A stretch of DNA of 42,761 bases from assembly GCA_023248955.1 (NCBI GenBank), contig JAHFDP010000030.1, forward strand, positions 1-42,761, in the 5' to 3' direction. The DNA is from Deltaproteobacteria bacterium. Lineage in GTDB: Bacteria; Myxococcota; Myxococcia; Myxococcales; JAHFDP01. Position 1 is the stretch's first letter, and each line of letters opens with the position of its first letter. Both the position numbers and the translations under genes were made by a program. The notes below the pieces were generated by a model. It did not search any database and was not told the DNA's origin. It saw nothing but the letters and a program-made list of their open reading frames with translations. Of the stretch, positions 1 to 9,139 are shown in pieces.

Positions 1-1
1 C

Positions 2-793
2 AAAGTCCAGGCCGGCAAAGCTCGTGTCGTGCAGACCGAAGCGTTGCCGGACAAGGTTCACACCTGGCCCTATCTCGTTCGCGCGGAATTTATCTCCGGC
101 TGCGTCTTAATGCTGGTGTTGATGATCTGGAGCATCACCGTCGACGCGCCGATGGAAGATCCATCGAACCCGACCAAGACGCCCAATCCGTCGAAGGCGC
201 CCTGGTATTTTTTGGGCCTGCAGGAAATGCTCGTTTATTTCGACCCCTGGATTGCCGGTGTTATCTTGCCGAGCCTCATTATTGTCGGATTAATGGTGAT
301 TCCGTACGTCGACACCAATCCGCGTGGGAACGGCTATTACACGATTAAAGAGCGGCCATTCGCCATCTTTAACTTTCTCTTCGGGTTTTTGTTCATGTGG
401 TGCGGGATGATCACGATTGGCGTGTTCTTCCGCGGTCCGGGCTGGAACCTTTACTGGCCCTGGTCTTTCTGGGATCCGCACAAGGTGGTCGCACTCACCA
501 ACGTCGATTGGGGCTACAAAATCGGCCAGATCACCAACGTCGATTTCTTCAAAACCTACAATGGTGGGATGGTGGTGGGCGCGGCCACGCTGGGCGCTTA
601 CTTCGGGCTTATTCCAATATTTTGGAAATATGCGGAAAAGAAAAAGCTTCAATCGATCTTGGAATTGGGAATCCTTCGCTACAATCTCGTCGGATTTCTT
701 TTTCTGGCCCAATTTGGCGTCATTATCAAAATGATTCTCCGGTTGACGCTGAACATTAAGTATATTTTGGTTACTCCTTACCTGAACATCTGA
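2..793 (+). CDS. Cytochrome b, C-terminal part (5' partial)
   Basis: The reading frame is open to the left edge, so this is the 3' part of a gene that begins outside the window; the GTG at 29 is probably internal. The product has about four hydrophobic segments (roughly residues 28-45, 80-95, 118-140 and 230-250 from base 2). It carries the motif KAPWYFLGLQE, which matches the quinol-oxidation-site PEWY region of cytochrome b subunit IV or the C-terminal half of cytochrome b, with Ala-Pro-Trp-Tyr replacing the usual Pro-Glu-Trp-Tyr. It would sit in the inner membrane as part of a bc-type quinol:cytochrome c oxidoreductase. The octahaem cytochrome gene starts 11 bases downstream, so the two are probably cotranscribed and their products in one complex. 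Whether the N-terminal haem-binding half is fused upstream or encoded separately cannot be seen. Confidence 0.85.
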   Translation, partial: KVQAGKARVVQTEALPDKVHTWPYLVRAEFISGCVLMLVLMIWSITVDAPMEDPSNPTKTPNPSKAPWYFLGLQEMLVYFDPWIAGVILPSLIIVGLMVIPYVDTNPRGNGYYTIKERPFAIFNFLFGFLFMWCGMITIGVFFRGPGWNLYWPWSFWDPHKVVALTNVDWGYKIGQITNVDFFKTYNGGMVVGAATLGAYFGLIPIFWKYAEKKKLQSILELGILRYNLVGFLFLAQFGVIIKMILRLTLNIKYILVTPYLNI

Positions 794-804
794 GGCACTA
801 AGTC

Positions 805-3800
805 GTGGCGACCAAGCCCCTCGAGCTGCAGAGCCTGAAATGGCCCTTTGTAACGTTGGCGGTGCTCTTGTCGCTGTCGACGGCATGGGCCGTGTACGAC
901 GAATTTTTCTCGCGTCGTCCCTGGAAGGAGTACCAGCGCACCTTTTTCAAGATTGAGGCCGATCGTGCGCGAACGCAGTTAGCCGCCGCGAAAAAGAAGC
1001 TCGAGACACCTGAAGAGAAAGCGCACGTTGAAAAACTTCGCGCCGATCTAAAGGCGGCAGAAGCGGCCATCTCCGGTAACCCCACGCAGCGCGCGGATTA
1101 TGACAAGGCGCTTGCCGAATTGGACGTTTCGAAAATCAGAACCTTCGATGCCAAGCAGGCCTTGGCCTTCGCTAAATCAGATTCCGACGCCGAATATTCA
1201 AGCTTCCGCGAAGCGCGCCACAATAAAGATTCCAAGGAATATGCGGAAGCCGAAAAGCATCTGACAGAGCTCGACCGGCTCATTGTTGAGCGCAAAGCGG
1301 CCTACGAGGCCACGCTTGCTTCGGAGGCGGCGATCCAGAATCGCGTTGATACTTTCCTGACCAATAAAAATAAGGCTCAAAAAGAATTGGACGATGTTAC
1401 GGCCGACGTTCGTGAGCTGGAAAAGAAGATCGCCGAGGTTGAGGACCAGTGGCCGGTGCTCGAGCAGTATTGGATTCCGCAGCTTTCCAATGTCGAGGGC
1501 GGTCCGACGGTGGATCGTTGCCAGAACTGTCACGTGGCTTCAACCATGGGCGGTTTTTCGCGGCCGTTCGAAATCATTTTGGCCAAAGCGGGTGGTAGCA
1601 GCGACGAAGACCTAAAGACGAAGTTCGATGTCTCGGCAGCCGAAGAGGCCGAATACGAAGCCACCGCCGGCGTGATTTGCCAAGCTGTGCCGGCTGTTGC
1701 GCCTCCAGATGTTCCCGGTCTCGCGCAAAAAGAAGAAGCGCCCACGCCGCCGGATGCAGCCACGGTAACGGCTTGCGTTCCGAAGGCGCGCCTCGAGGGT
1801 TGGCGTGAGCTGGCGAAAAATTACTGCGGCGCTGAGGAGAAATTGGCGCTGAAATATTTGGTGAAGGGCGAGCAGATTTGCACCGACCAGGCGACGCTCG
1901 ACGGTTGGACCAAGGCCGAGCAATCGGCGTCCACTTTCAAGGTTCCGCTCGTGTTTCAGTCGCATCCTTGGCGCGACGAATTGATCGTGCACAACCACAC
2001 GCCGGAGCAATTTGGATGCACCGTTTGCCACGGTGGCGAAGGCGCGCAGACCAAGGGCGTCGAGCACAAGAAGTTCAAACACGGCCACGACGACGATTAT
2101 TGGATTCAACCACTCCTTGACAAAATGTTGGTTGCGCAAGCTGGCAAGCCGGCGCAGGAGTGGACGGGAACTTTCACGCAATCGAGCTGTCAGAAGTGTC
2201 ATGCGGTCGATCAGCATTTGGCGCATGCGCCCTTGCTGAATCAGGGCAAGATGCTCGTGGCGGATGTTGCCTGCTACGGCTGCCATCCGATTGAAGGGCT
2301 GAATAATTTGGGCAAGCGCGGGCCCACATTAATGGACATTCGCGCCAAGGTTTCCAATACGGGTTGGCTCGCGAATTGGATTGGCTACCCGAAGGGATGG
2401 CGACCGCGTACGCGCATGCCGAACTTCTGGCCGGGCGCGGTCGATGCGGCGAATCTTCCTCCGTCCGATGAGGATCCCAAGAAGCGTCTTGCTGAGCATC
2501 TCTCCGAACGCAAAGAAGATGTCACGGCGATTGCCGCATACCTTTGGACCACCTCTGAGAAGGCACTTCCGTCGGCTCCGCCTGGCGATGCGGATCGCGG
2601 CAAGACGCTGGTGGAAAAACGTGGTTGCGCTGCGTGTCACGTCTTTGAGCAGGGGGCTACCGCACGTCCTTCGAATGGCAGCCCCGAGCGCGACTATGCG
2701 CCTAATCTCTGGAACGTCGGCGACAAAGCCAACCGCGATTGGCTCTACCTCTGGGTAAAGAATCCGAAGTCGATGTGGCCGGAAACGAAGATGCCCACTC
2801 TCCGTCTCTCCGATCAGGAAGCGGCCGATGTTTCGACTTACCTGATGACGCTCAAGAGCGATCAACAATACCCCGATGTTCCCGAGCTCGCCGACGACAA
2901 CAAAGACCGGTCCAAGCTTGCGGAGAAGGGCAAGGATCTGATTCAAAAGTATGGTTGTTTCGGTTGCCACGATATTCGCGGCATGGAGAAGGCGCAGAAG
3001 ATTGGCGCCGACCTAACGGAAGAAGGCAAGAAGGCCACCGATCTCCTCGATTTCGGCGACGCCATTACCGACCCGCGACAAGAGACGTGGGTGAACTGGA
3101 TGGTGACGAAGCTTCACACGCCGCGCATCTATGGGTACGAGCGCGCCGAGTCGAAGATGCCGCAGTTTGATTTCTCCGACGCAGAGGCGAAATCGATTCT
3201 CGTTTTCTTGCGCGGCGAAGTGGGCGACGCGCCGCCGACCGAATATTTGGCGGCGCATGCTGGCGATAAAAAGTCGATTGTCGAAGGTGAGCGCCTGGTC
3301 GACATTTACGGTTGCCGCAATTGCCACGTGATTAATAATCGCGGCGGGCAGATTCGCGATAAATACGATGATTTCAGCAATGCGCCGCCGTGGCTAAATC
3401 AAGAAGGAGCCCGCGTGCAGCCGGGGTGGCTCTTCAGCTTCCTCAAAGCGCCGCACGTGATTCGGCCATGGCTCGCGAATACGGTGCACATGCCGACGTT
3501 CGGCTTCTCCGACGAGCAGGCCACCACGCTGGTTCGTTATTTTTCGGCCGATGCGGAGAAACCGTATCCGTATCAAACGGTGGTGCGGCCTCCGGAGTCC
3601 ACCGAGGAGTTCAAGAAACAGGGCGCGCTTTTCACGGCGCTGCAGTGTGCGTCGTGCCACGTCGTGAATGGAAAGACGCCCGCTGGACAGGACAAGCCCG
3701 GTCCGGAGTTGCTCTCGGTGAAGGAACGCATTCGTCCTGACTGGTTGACGCCGTGGTTGCACGACCCGGGCAAGGTCGAGCCCGACGTGGCGATGCCTTC

Positions 3801-3963
3801 CAACTGGCCCGATGGACAGGTCAACATGCCGCAATATTTCGATGGCGATTTGGAGAAGCAGATCGAAGCGGTGCGGCGTTACCTGCTTTATTTGGGCGAG
3901 CCAGAGATGGAAGGCGGCAAGCCGAAGAAGACTGCCGCCGCCGCGCATCCTTCGCGCGGTTAA
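805..3963 (+). CDS. Membrane-anchored octahaem c-type cytochrome with N-terminal coiled coil
   Basis: The 1052-residue product starts at GTG, with GAGG at 792-795 as a ribosome-binding site. A single hydrophobic segment (residues about 12-30) looks like an uncleaved anchor or signal. It is followed by a long charged, Lys/Glu/Ala-rich region (about 45-230) with coiled-coil character. Eight CXXCH haem c motifs begin at residues 239, 405, 462, 490, 608, 718, 837 and 948. The later ones each lie in a cytochrome-c-like unit with a downstream Met in an RMP, KMP, HMP or AMP context (for example near 540, 660 and 780) that could be the distal ligand. Position next to cytochrome b suggests it replaces cytochrome c1 as the electron acceptor of a bc complex, facing the periplasm. 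The family role is inferred; the haem motifs are direct. Confidence 0.9.
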   Translation: MATKPLELQSLKWPFVTLAVLLSLSTAWAVYDEFFSRRPWKEYQRTFFKIEADRARTQLAAAKKKLETPEEKAHVEKLRADLKAAEAAISGNPTQRADYDKALAELDVSKIRTFDAKQALAFAKSDSDAEYSSFREARHNKDSKEYAEAEKHLTELDRLIVERKAAYEATLASEAAIQNRVDTFLTNKNKAQKELDDVTADVRELEKKIAEVEDQWPVLEQYWIPQLSNVEGGPTVDRCQNCHVASTMGGFSRPFEIILAKAGGSSDEDLKTKFDVSAAEEAEYEATAGVICQAVPAVAPPDVPGLAQKEEAPTPPDAATVTACVPKARLEGWRELAKNYCGAEEKLALKYLVKGEQICTDQATLDGWTKAEQSASTFKVPLVFQSHPWRDELIVHNHTPEQFGCTVCHGGEGAQTKGVEHKKFKHGHDDDYWIQPLLDKMLVAQAGKPAQEWTGTFTQSSCQKCHAVDQHLAHAPLLNQGKMLVADVACYGCHPIEGLNNLGKRGPTLMDIRAKVSNTGWLANWIGYPKGWRPRTRMPNFWPGAVDAANLPPSDEDPKKRLAEHLSERKEDVTAIAAYLWTTSEKALPSAPPGDADRGKTLVEKRGCAACHVFEQGATARPSNGSPERDYAPNLWNVGDKANRDWLYLWVKNPKSMWPETKMPTLRLSDQEAADVSTYLMTLKSDQQYPDVPELADDNKDRSKLAEKGKDLIQKYGCFGCHDIRGMEKAQKIGADLTEEGKKATDLLDFGDAITDPRQETWVNWMVTKLHTPRIYGYERAESKMPQFDFSDAEAKSILVFLRGEVGDAPPTEYLAAHAGDKKSIVEGERLVDIYGCRNCHVINNRGGQIRDKYDDFSNAPPWLNQEGARVQPGWLFSFLKAPHVIRPWLANTVHMPTFGFSDEQATTLVRYFSADAEKPYPYQTVVRPPESTEEFKKQGALFTALQCASCHVVNGKTPAGQDKPGPELLSVKERIRPDWLTPWLHDPGKVEPDVAMPSNWPDGQVNMPQYFDGDLEKQIEAVRRYLLYLGEPEMEGGKPKKTAAAAHPSRG

Positions 3964-3969
3964 TAAAAG

Positions 3970-5175
3970 TTAGCGCATTCTCTCGCGTATATCGGAAACG
4001 ATATATTGGCTGAGCGGTATGCTGCACGTAAACGCCGGCGAGACGGAATTAAGCACGTGATAGGAGCGTTCGTCTCCTTCCACGATGAAGTCCATCTCCA
4101 GCTTTCTTTTCTTTACGTGCATGAGTTGCGCGCGAATACCGGGCTTTCCCCAAATCTTGAAATGACTGGGTGAAACACCTTCCACGAGCGCGCTCGCGAG
4201 TTTGGCCATTTGTAGAGCAGAGGATTTGGTTATTTCTCGCCACGCTAGAGCGCGAAAATCGAAGCTCGAGTGAAAGAGGAGCGACGTTTGCCGAAGTGCG
4301 ATCTCGGCGAATTCGGCCGGCTTGAACCGTTCGAAGAAGCCGTATTGCTCCCGCCAGAGCGCGGGAATGGCGGTGGGGCCGATTTTGACTTGCCCAGCGA
4401 CCGTGACGGTGAAGTGAACGCCAAGAAATGGATTCTGCAAATCGGGTACCGGATAAACGTTGGTTCGCAACGCGCCATGGGGTTCACTTGAATAGAGGTA
4501 ATAGCCTTTAAACGGTAGGATGGCGTATTGGCCCGAGAAGCCGAAAGCCTTGGCTACTTTATCGGCGTATAATCCAGCACAATTGACGACATAGCCTGGG
4601 TTGAACGTCTCCGTGGTGGTAATAATTGATTGATCATGGCGATCAAGGAAGGCCGTGTCATAGAAAATCTCGGTACCCGACGCGCGTGCCTCTTTCTCGA
4701 AATGTTCGAGTACTTGCAACGGATCGACGCTAGAGGTGGTTTGTGACCAGAGGGCTTTGTCGCCGAAGGCTTTCAGACGGGGCTCGATTTCTCGCGCCTC
4801 TTTTAAGGTTAGCGTTTCCAGTCGCACACCGTTCGCGCGGGCTCGGTCGAGGAGAATCGCGAGTTGGCCAAATTCGGATTCATCCTTAGCGACGACCAAT
4901 TTTCCGCATCGATTGAGCGGGACTTTTCGCTCTTCGCAATAAGCGTGAAGAAGCGCGCTTCCCTCGCGTGTGAAGCGGGCTTTTAAGCTATCGGCGGTAT
5001 AATAGAAACCCGCGTGAATGACGCCGCTGTTGCGACCGCTGGCGTGGTAGCCCGGCCTGGATTCTTTTTCGATGACGGCGATTGTCGCGCTTGGAAATTC
5101 TCGCCGTAATTCGCGCGCAACACCAAGACCGATGACGCCGCCCCCAACGATTAGGAAATCGCAGTTTCGTGCCAT
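3970..5175 (-). CDS. lhgO: FAD-dependent oxidoreductase, L-2-hydroxyglutarate oxidase (LhgO) family
   Basis: The 401-residue product opens with an FAD-binding Rossmann motif (FLIVGGGVIGLGVARELRR) and the family-typical GYHASGRNSGVIHAGFYY region at about residues 43-60, as in DAO-fold LhgO/L2HGDH enzymes, which oxidise L-2-hydroxyglutarate to 2-oxoglutarate and pass electrons to quinone. A full-length C-terminal domain is present. The gene is last in a minus-strand operon with a methyltransferase and two membrane glycosyltransferase-like genes; its start is one base after the upstream stop. That company is odd for a central-metabolism enzyme, so the true substrate may be a 2-hydroxy acid or sugar acid in glycan synthesis. 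It converges with the cytochrome c gene, with six bases between the stops. Confidence 0.85.
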   Translation of the reverse strand: MARNCDFLIVGGGVIGLGVARELRREFPSATIAVIEKESRPGYHASGRNSGVIHAGFYYTADSLKARFTREGSALLHAYCEERKVPLNRCGKLVVAKDESEFGQLAILLDRARANGVRLETLTLKEAREIEPRLKAFGDKALWSQTTSSVDPLQVLEHFEKEARASGTEIFYDTAFLDRHDQSIITTTETFNPGYVVNCAGLYADKVAKAFGFSGQYAILPFKGYYLYSSEPHGALRTNVYPVPDLQNPFLGVHFTVTVAGQVKIGPTAIPALWREQYGFFERFKPAEFAEIALRQTSLLFHSSFDFRALAWREITKSSALQMAKLASALVEGVSPSHFKIWGKPGIRAQLMHVKKRKLEMDFIVEGDERSYHVLNSVSPAFTCSIPLSQYIVSDIRERMR

Positions 5176-5176
5176 G

Positions 5177-6385
5177 TTATGCCAGGCTTGCGCGCCGCCG
5201 GCCCGCGGCGGTCTTGATGATCATTGCGGACATCAAGCTGAGCGCCACGGCGTTGACAATGACGGAAATGGTGACATCGGCATAAATGACCCAAAAACCC
5301 TTGGCGCTGAAGAGTAGCGCAAAAAGAATAGTGTAAGTCCGATCGCGTTTCGTTGATTTGTCGTTGGCGATAAAAAGCGCGAAGGGGATGAAGAGGTGGA
5401 GCAGTTTGTAGTCGAATGAAATGGGCGGTACGAGAAGCGTGGCGGCGACGACGAGCAGAAGTTTCTCCCAGGTTTCGGTCCAGGGAGTGAAGGCCGCGCC
5501 GATAATTAGAAAAAACAGCACCGGAGAGAGGTTCCCGTAGGTCGAAACCGTGCTTGCGATCCAGGCGGGATTGATCCCCTTTTCGGGCGTGACGAGGACG
5601 GTCCAGGCGCGCAAAGCGGCCAGTAGGCTCACGCTATGTTGGACCGGCGAAAAGGGATGAAGCGCGAATTCCTGAAATGAAGGCGCCGAGGCTCGATAAA
5701 TGGAAAGCAGTTCCGCCGGCGATACATGGAACAGCACCATGGCGAGAGCGGTGCATCCGAGGGCGACGAACGCGGCGATAAGGATGGGGCGGAAGCGGCG
5801 CTCTCGAAGAAAAATCACGGCAAAGAGCGCGGGAATCACTTTAATCGCCGCGGCGGTTCCGAGAAGAACTGCTGCGAGCGTCTCCCGCTTTGAACGCCAG
5901 GTGACGAGAAAGGCGGCGGTGAAAAGAAAGCAGAGGTTTTCAACGTTGGAACGGTCGAGGGAAAAGTGCAACGGATAGGTTAGCGCACCGAGAATAAGAA
6001 AATTCAGCAGTCCCGTGTCTGTAAGCGGGCCGGCGCTCCGGAAGATCGTCCACATGAAAAGCAGAAATCCAACGAACGAGACGGCGAAATAGACGATGAC
6101 TCCGGTCTGAAAACCCATGGCCGTGAACGGGGCGATCGACAGATAAGTGAAGGGTGGATAGTTATTTCCGAAACCGTTGTAGGTCGTGTGGAATGGATCG
6201 AAGCGCGCGAGCATTTCGCAAAGGCCATGGAAATCGCCCAATGCGTCGCCGGGGAAAAAAAGATAGGTCGAAAATGGATAGGACGCACCGAGATAAATGC
6301 CCTGGATATAGTGAAAAAAAAGCGAAACGATAAAGAAGCCGAGCACGATCGCGGAACAGAGCGAGAGTTTTTTGGCGGGCGTCAT
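5177..6385 (-). CDS. Polytopic membrane protein, GT87-like (DUF2029) mannosyltransferase family, copy 2
   Basis: The 402-residue product has about ten hydrophobic segments and resembles GT-C fold polyprenyl-phosphate-sugar-dependent glycosyltransferases of the GT87/DUF2029 type. The segment after the first membrane helix contains GDFHGLCEMLARFDPFHTTY and NNYPPFTYLS, in the first extracytoplasmic loop where this fold places acidic catalytic residues. The ATG at 6385 was chosen because it forms an ATGA overlap with the stop of the upstream paralogue and gives an N-terminus (MTPAKKLSLCSAIVLG) collinear with that paralogue (MKAAEKLTLCSTIVLG). Upstream in-frame sequence is Arg-rich and lies inside the neighbour. 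It probably transfers a sugar to a growing surface glycan in the inner membrane; the substrate is unknown. Confidence 0.75.
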   Translation of the reverse strand: MTPAKKLSLCSAIVLGFFIVSLFFHYIQGIYLGASYPFSTYLFFPGDALGDFHGLCEMLARFDPFHTTYNGFGNNYPPFTYLSIAPFTAMGFQTGVIVYFAVSFVGFLLFMWTIFRSAGPLTDTGLLNFLILGALTYPLHFSLDRSNVENLCFLFTAAFLVTWRSKRETLAAVLLGTAAAIKVIPALFAVIFLRERRFRPILIAAFVALGCTALAMVLFHVSPAELLSIYRASAPSFQEFALHPFSPVQHSVSLLAALRAWTVLVTPEKGINPAWIASTVSTYGNLSPVLFFLIIGAAFTPWTETWEKLLLVVAATLLVPPISFDYKLLHLFIPFALFIANDKSTKRDRTYTILFALLFSAKGFWVIYADVTISVIVNAVALSLMSAMIIKTAAGRRRASLA

Positions 6386-7593
6386 GAAGCCAAACTTGCG
6401 CGGCGGCGGCGCACGGCGGTCTCCGTAATCATGACCGCCATCGTCGCGAGCGCGATCGCGTTGACGACGACGGAGATGGAGACGTCGCTGTAGATGATCC
6501 AAAATCCTTTGGCGCTAAAGAGCAGCGCAAAGAGAATGGTGTAGATGCGGTCGCGCGGTGTCGGCTTATCGTCGGTCATAAAGAGCGCGAAAGGAATAAA
6601 GAGGTGAAGCAACTTGTAATCGAATGAAATAGGTGGCACGAGTAGCGTCGCCGCCACGACGAGAAGGAGCTTTTCCCAATTTTCAGTCCAGCGTGTGAAC
6701 GCAGCGCCGATAATCAGCAGGAATAACCCCGGCGCGAGGGTTCCGTAGACGGAAGTGATGTTCGTAATAAAGGTTTGATCAATGCCGCGTTCCGGTAAAA
6801 CGAGGACGACCAGCGCGCGAAATGCCGCGAGCAGGCTCACGCTGTGTTGGACCGGCGAAACCGGACCGAGTGAGAACCGTTTAAAGGACGGTGCCGAGGT
6901 TTGGTAAGCGTAGATAAGCTCGCCGGGAGACATGTTAAATGCCACCATGGCGATGGCGTTGCATACGACGGCGACGAGTGCGGCGATGATGATGGGCCGA
7001 AAACGACGCTCCGGAAGGAAGACAACAGCGAAAAGGCCGGGAATCACTTTAATGGCGGCGGCAATTCCGAGGAGAAAGGCCGCGAGCGTTTCTCGTTTTG
7101 ATCTCCAGGCGACGAGGAATGCCGCGGTGAAGAGAAAGCAGAGGTTTTCGACGTTCGCGCGGTCGAGTGAGAATTGAAGCGGATAGGTCAATGTTCCGAG
7201 AATAAAGAAATGAATAATGTTGATATCGGTGAGCGGTCCAGCGCCTCGGATTATCTTCCACACGAAGAGCAGAAAGCCGATAAGCGTAATCGTGAAATAG
7301 ACGGTGACACCGGTCTTGAATCCCATCGCGGTAAACGGCGCGATGGAGAGATAGGTGAACGGCGGATAGTTGTTGCCGTAGCCGCGGTAGGTGGCGTGAA
7401 ATGGATCGAATTGCGCGAGCATTTCGCAGAGACCACGAAAATCGCCAAGCGCGTCATCTGGCAGAACCAGATAAGTCGTCAGTGGATAGGACGCGTGGAT
7501 GTAGACGCCCTGAATGTAATGAAAGAAGAGCGAGAGGATGAAGAAGCCGAGCACGATCGTGGAACAGAGCGTGAGCTTTTCGGCGGCTTTCAT
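6382..7593 (-). CDS. Polytopic membrane protein, GT87-like (DUF2029) mannosyltransferase family, copy 1
   Basis: The 403-residue product aligns with its downstream neighbour end to end without obvious gaps, so the two are a tandem duplication. Shared blocks include NNYPPFTYLSIAPFTAMGF, ENLCFLFTAAFLV, AAAIKVIP and PPISFDYKLLHLFIPFALF. About ten hydrophobic segments are visible and no soluble nucleotide-sugar domain, consistent with a lipid-linked-sugar-dependent GT-C enzyme. It starts three bases after the methyltransferase stop and overlaps the second copy by four bases. Divergence is concentrated in the loop residues, suggesting different donor or acceptor specificity. Function is assigned by family resemblance only. 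Confidence 0.75.
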   Translation of the reverse strand: MKAAEKLTLCSTIVLGFFILSLFFHYIQGVYIHASYPLTTYLVLPDDALGDFRGLCEMLAQFDPFHATYRGYGNNYPPFTYLSIAPFTAMGFKTGVTVYFTITLIGFLLFVWKIIRGAGPLTDINIIHFFILGTLTYPLQFSLDRANVENLCFLFTAAFLVAWRSKRETLAAFLLGIAAAIKVIPGLFAVVFLPERRFRPIIIAALVAVVCNAIAMVAFNMSPGELIYAYQTSAPSFKRFSLGPVSPVQHSVSLLAAFRALVVLVLPERGIDQTFITNITSVYGTLAPGLFLLIIGAAFTRWTENWEKLLLVVAATLLVPPISFDYKLLHLFIPFALFMTDDKPTPRDRIYTILFALLFSAKGFWIIYSDVSISVVVNAIALATMAVMITETAVRRRRASLAS

Positions 7594-7596
7594 TCT

Positions 7597-8553
7597 TTAG
7601 GCTGCGTCCGAGCGCGCAGCGACGACGGCGATGTTTCCCAATCTGAGCGGGAGTACCAGCGAACGGATGCCGGGACTGCGTGCCAATGAAACGAGCGGCG
7701 TGCGGATTGCAGTAGGCAAGAACGGCGCGAAGCGAAACAGATGGTCGAGCGGAAAATGGTTCACCGTCGATTCCACGGCCAACACGCGGTAGCCCTCGAG
7801 TTCGAAGAGGCGCCGCAGCGTGCTGGGCGTGAAGTACTCCATGTGCACCAAATTGAGCGGCGCCCAGGCATTTCCCGAAATGCGCGCGACCAGTGACGCG
7901 ATGTTGTGCACGACCGCCAGAACGATGCCGTTGTTGCGGAGCGTCGGTTTCACGGCGCGCACGATTCCGCGCGTATCGGTGAGGTGATCGAGGACGTGGA
8001 TGAGACTCAACAGGTCGACGGACGCTGGTTCAAAATCTTCGGCACGGAAAAGACCCTGCTGAATTTCCACGTCCGGAATTTGTCGCGCTTCCGCAGCAGA
8101 TCCTTCGCCGGGCTCGACACCCACCGAGCGCTTGAACCCCAGCGCGCGCGCTTCCCGCAAAAAAAGTCCGGTGTCGCAGCCGACGTCGACGTGCAACGCC
8201 CGCTCTGTTGCCAAGAATTTTTCCGCGATGGCCGCATAGCCACGATGCGTTTTTGCCAGCAATTTGACGTCAAGTCCGAAGCCGTTATCGTGCTCCTGCT
8301 CGAGGTAGGAATTGGCGATCGTTTTCTCGTCGTAGATCGGATCCGGAAAGCAATGTCCGCACGCTTCGCATTGCACCACGCGGTAGTGCCAATGGTTCGA
8401 CGGCACGCCGTCTGCGCCCTTGAAATATTGGTAGTGCAGGACGTCGCCGGCGGGAGCGGTCGGAAGGCTCTGCTCGAATCGGACGCGCTTGCGATCACTG
8501 CCGCAGAGCATGCAGTTGCGCGAAATGGTTGCCGGTGCTGACGCCGCCGTCAC
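7597..8553 (-). CDS. Class I SAM-dependent methyltransferase with N-terminal zinc-binding motif
   Basis: The 318-residue product starts at GTG; starting at the later Met would remove a Cys of the zinc motif. Residues 14-17 (CMLC) and a second pair at about 62-65 (CEACGHCFPDP) form a zinc-ribbon-like N-terminal module. The SAM-binding motif LHVDVGCDTGLFLREA follows at about 121, then the acidic VGVEPGEGSAAEA segment. This layout is seen in methyltransferases that act on nucleotide-linked or lipid-linked sugars. It is first in the minus-strand operon with two GT-C-like membrane proteins and an LhgO-family oxidase. It faces the plus-strand operon starting at 8612, with 58 bases between the divergent start codons that probably hold both promoters. 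Confidence 0.85.
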   Translation of the reverse strand: MTAASAPATISRNCMLCGSDRKRVRFEQSLPTAPAGDVLHYQYFKGADGVPSNHWHYRVVQCEACGHCFPDPIYDEKTIANSYLEQEHDNGFGLDVKLLAKTHRGYAAIAEKFLATERALHVDVGCDTGLFLREARALGFKRSVGVEPGEGSAAEARQIPDVEIQQGLFRAEDFEPASVDLLSLIHVLDHLTDTRGIVRAVKPTLRNNGIVLAVVHNIASLVARISGNAWAPLNLVHMEYFTPSTLRRLFELEGYRVLAVESTVNHFPLDHLFRFAPFLPTAIRTPLVSLARSPGIRSLVLPLRLGNIAVVAARSDAA

Positions 8554-8611
8554 GCCAGCGTTGTTACTCCCCGGTCCGGAGTAGGGTCAATTTTATTGAG
8601 AGGGGCATTGC

Positions 8612-9139
8612 ATGCTTGGCGTAATGGTCGCGGCAATTGTCGTCTTCCTCGTTTTTCTCGTCGTGCATCTGCCGTTTTTTCTTTTACGCGAAGTGAAAGC
8701 GCGCACGCGAACGATGACGATGGCAATGTTGGTCTGCACGCCGCTGTTGTGGCCCGCTTATCATTTTGTCAACGAGCGCTGGCTGGCGAGCGACGTCGGC
8801 GGAACCGCCGGAATCGTGATTTTCGTGATCGTGGCCTTCACCTTTCTCTGGTTCGGTTATCTGCAATTTTATTTTTCATTCGAGCGAAGTCCTTCGCTGC
8901 GCTTCCTCGTGGAAATCATGGAGAGTGAAGGCGGTGCACTCACGCCCGCTGAGCTTCAAGCGCGCTTTAGTTTCGAGGATGTTTTCCGTCGCCGTGTTGG
9001 GCAAATGGCCGACGTAAAACTCCTGCTCACCGAAACGAGAGACGGGACCGTTCGCTACTTCAATTCGCCCAAAGGAGATCTCGTTGGGCGCGGTTGTTGG
9101 TGGGTTAAAAAAGCCATGCGGCTTGGGAGTGGAGGATGA
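8612..9139 (+). CDS. Small membrane protein with C-terminal winged-helix-like domain (paralogue A)
   Basis: The 175-residue product is preceded by a GAGGGG stretch at about 8599-8604. Hydrophobic segments lie at about residues 2-24, 37-52 and 66-90. A soluble C-terminal part of about 80 residues resembles a winged-helix fold: a helix with LRFLVEIMESEG, a turn with LTPAELQARFSFEDVFRRRVGQM, and a beta wing with TETRDGTVRYFNSPKGD. It ends in VKKAMRLGSGG, echoed by the next protein. I do not recognise a named family. As first gene of the transketolase/SDR/GT2 operon it may be a membrane-bound regulator or scaffold of glycan synthesis. No enzymatic motif is visible. Confidence 0.7.
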   Translation: MLGVMVAAIVVFLVFLVVHLPFFLLREVKARTRTMTMAMLVCTPLLWPAYHFVNERWLASDVGGTAGIVIFVIVAFTFLWFGYLQFYFSFERSPSLRFLVEIMESEGGALTPAELQARFSFEDVFRRRVGQMADVKLLLTETRDGTVRYFNSPKGDLVGRGCWWVKKAMRLGSGG

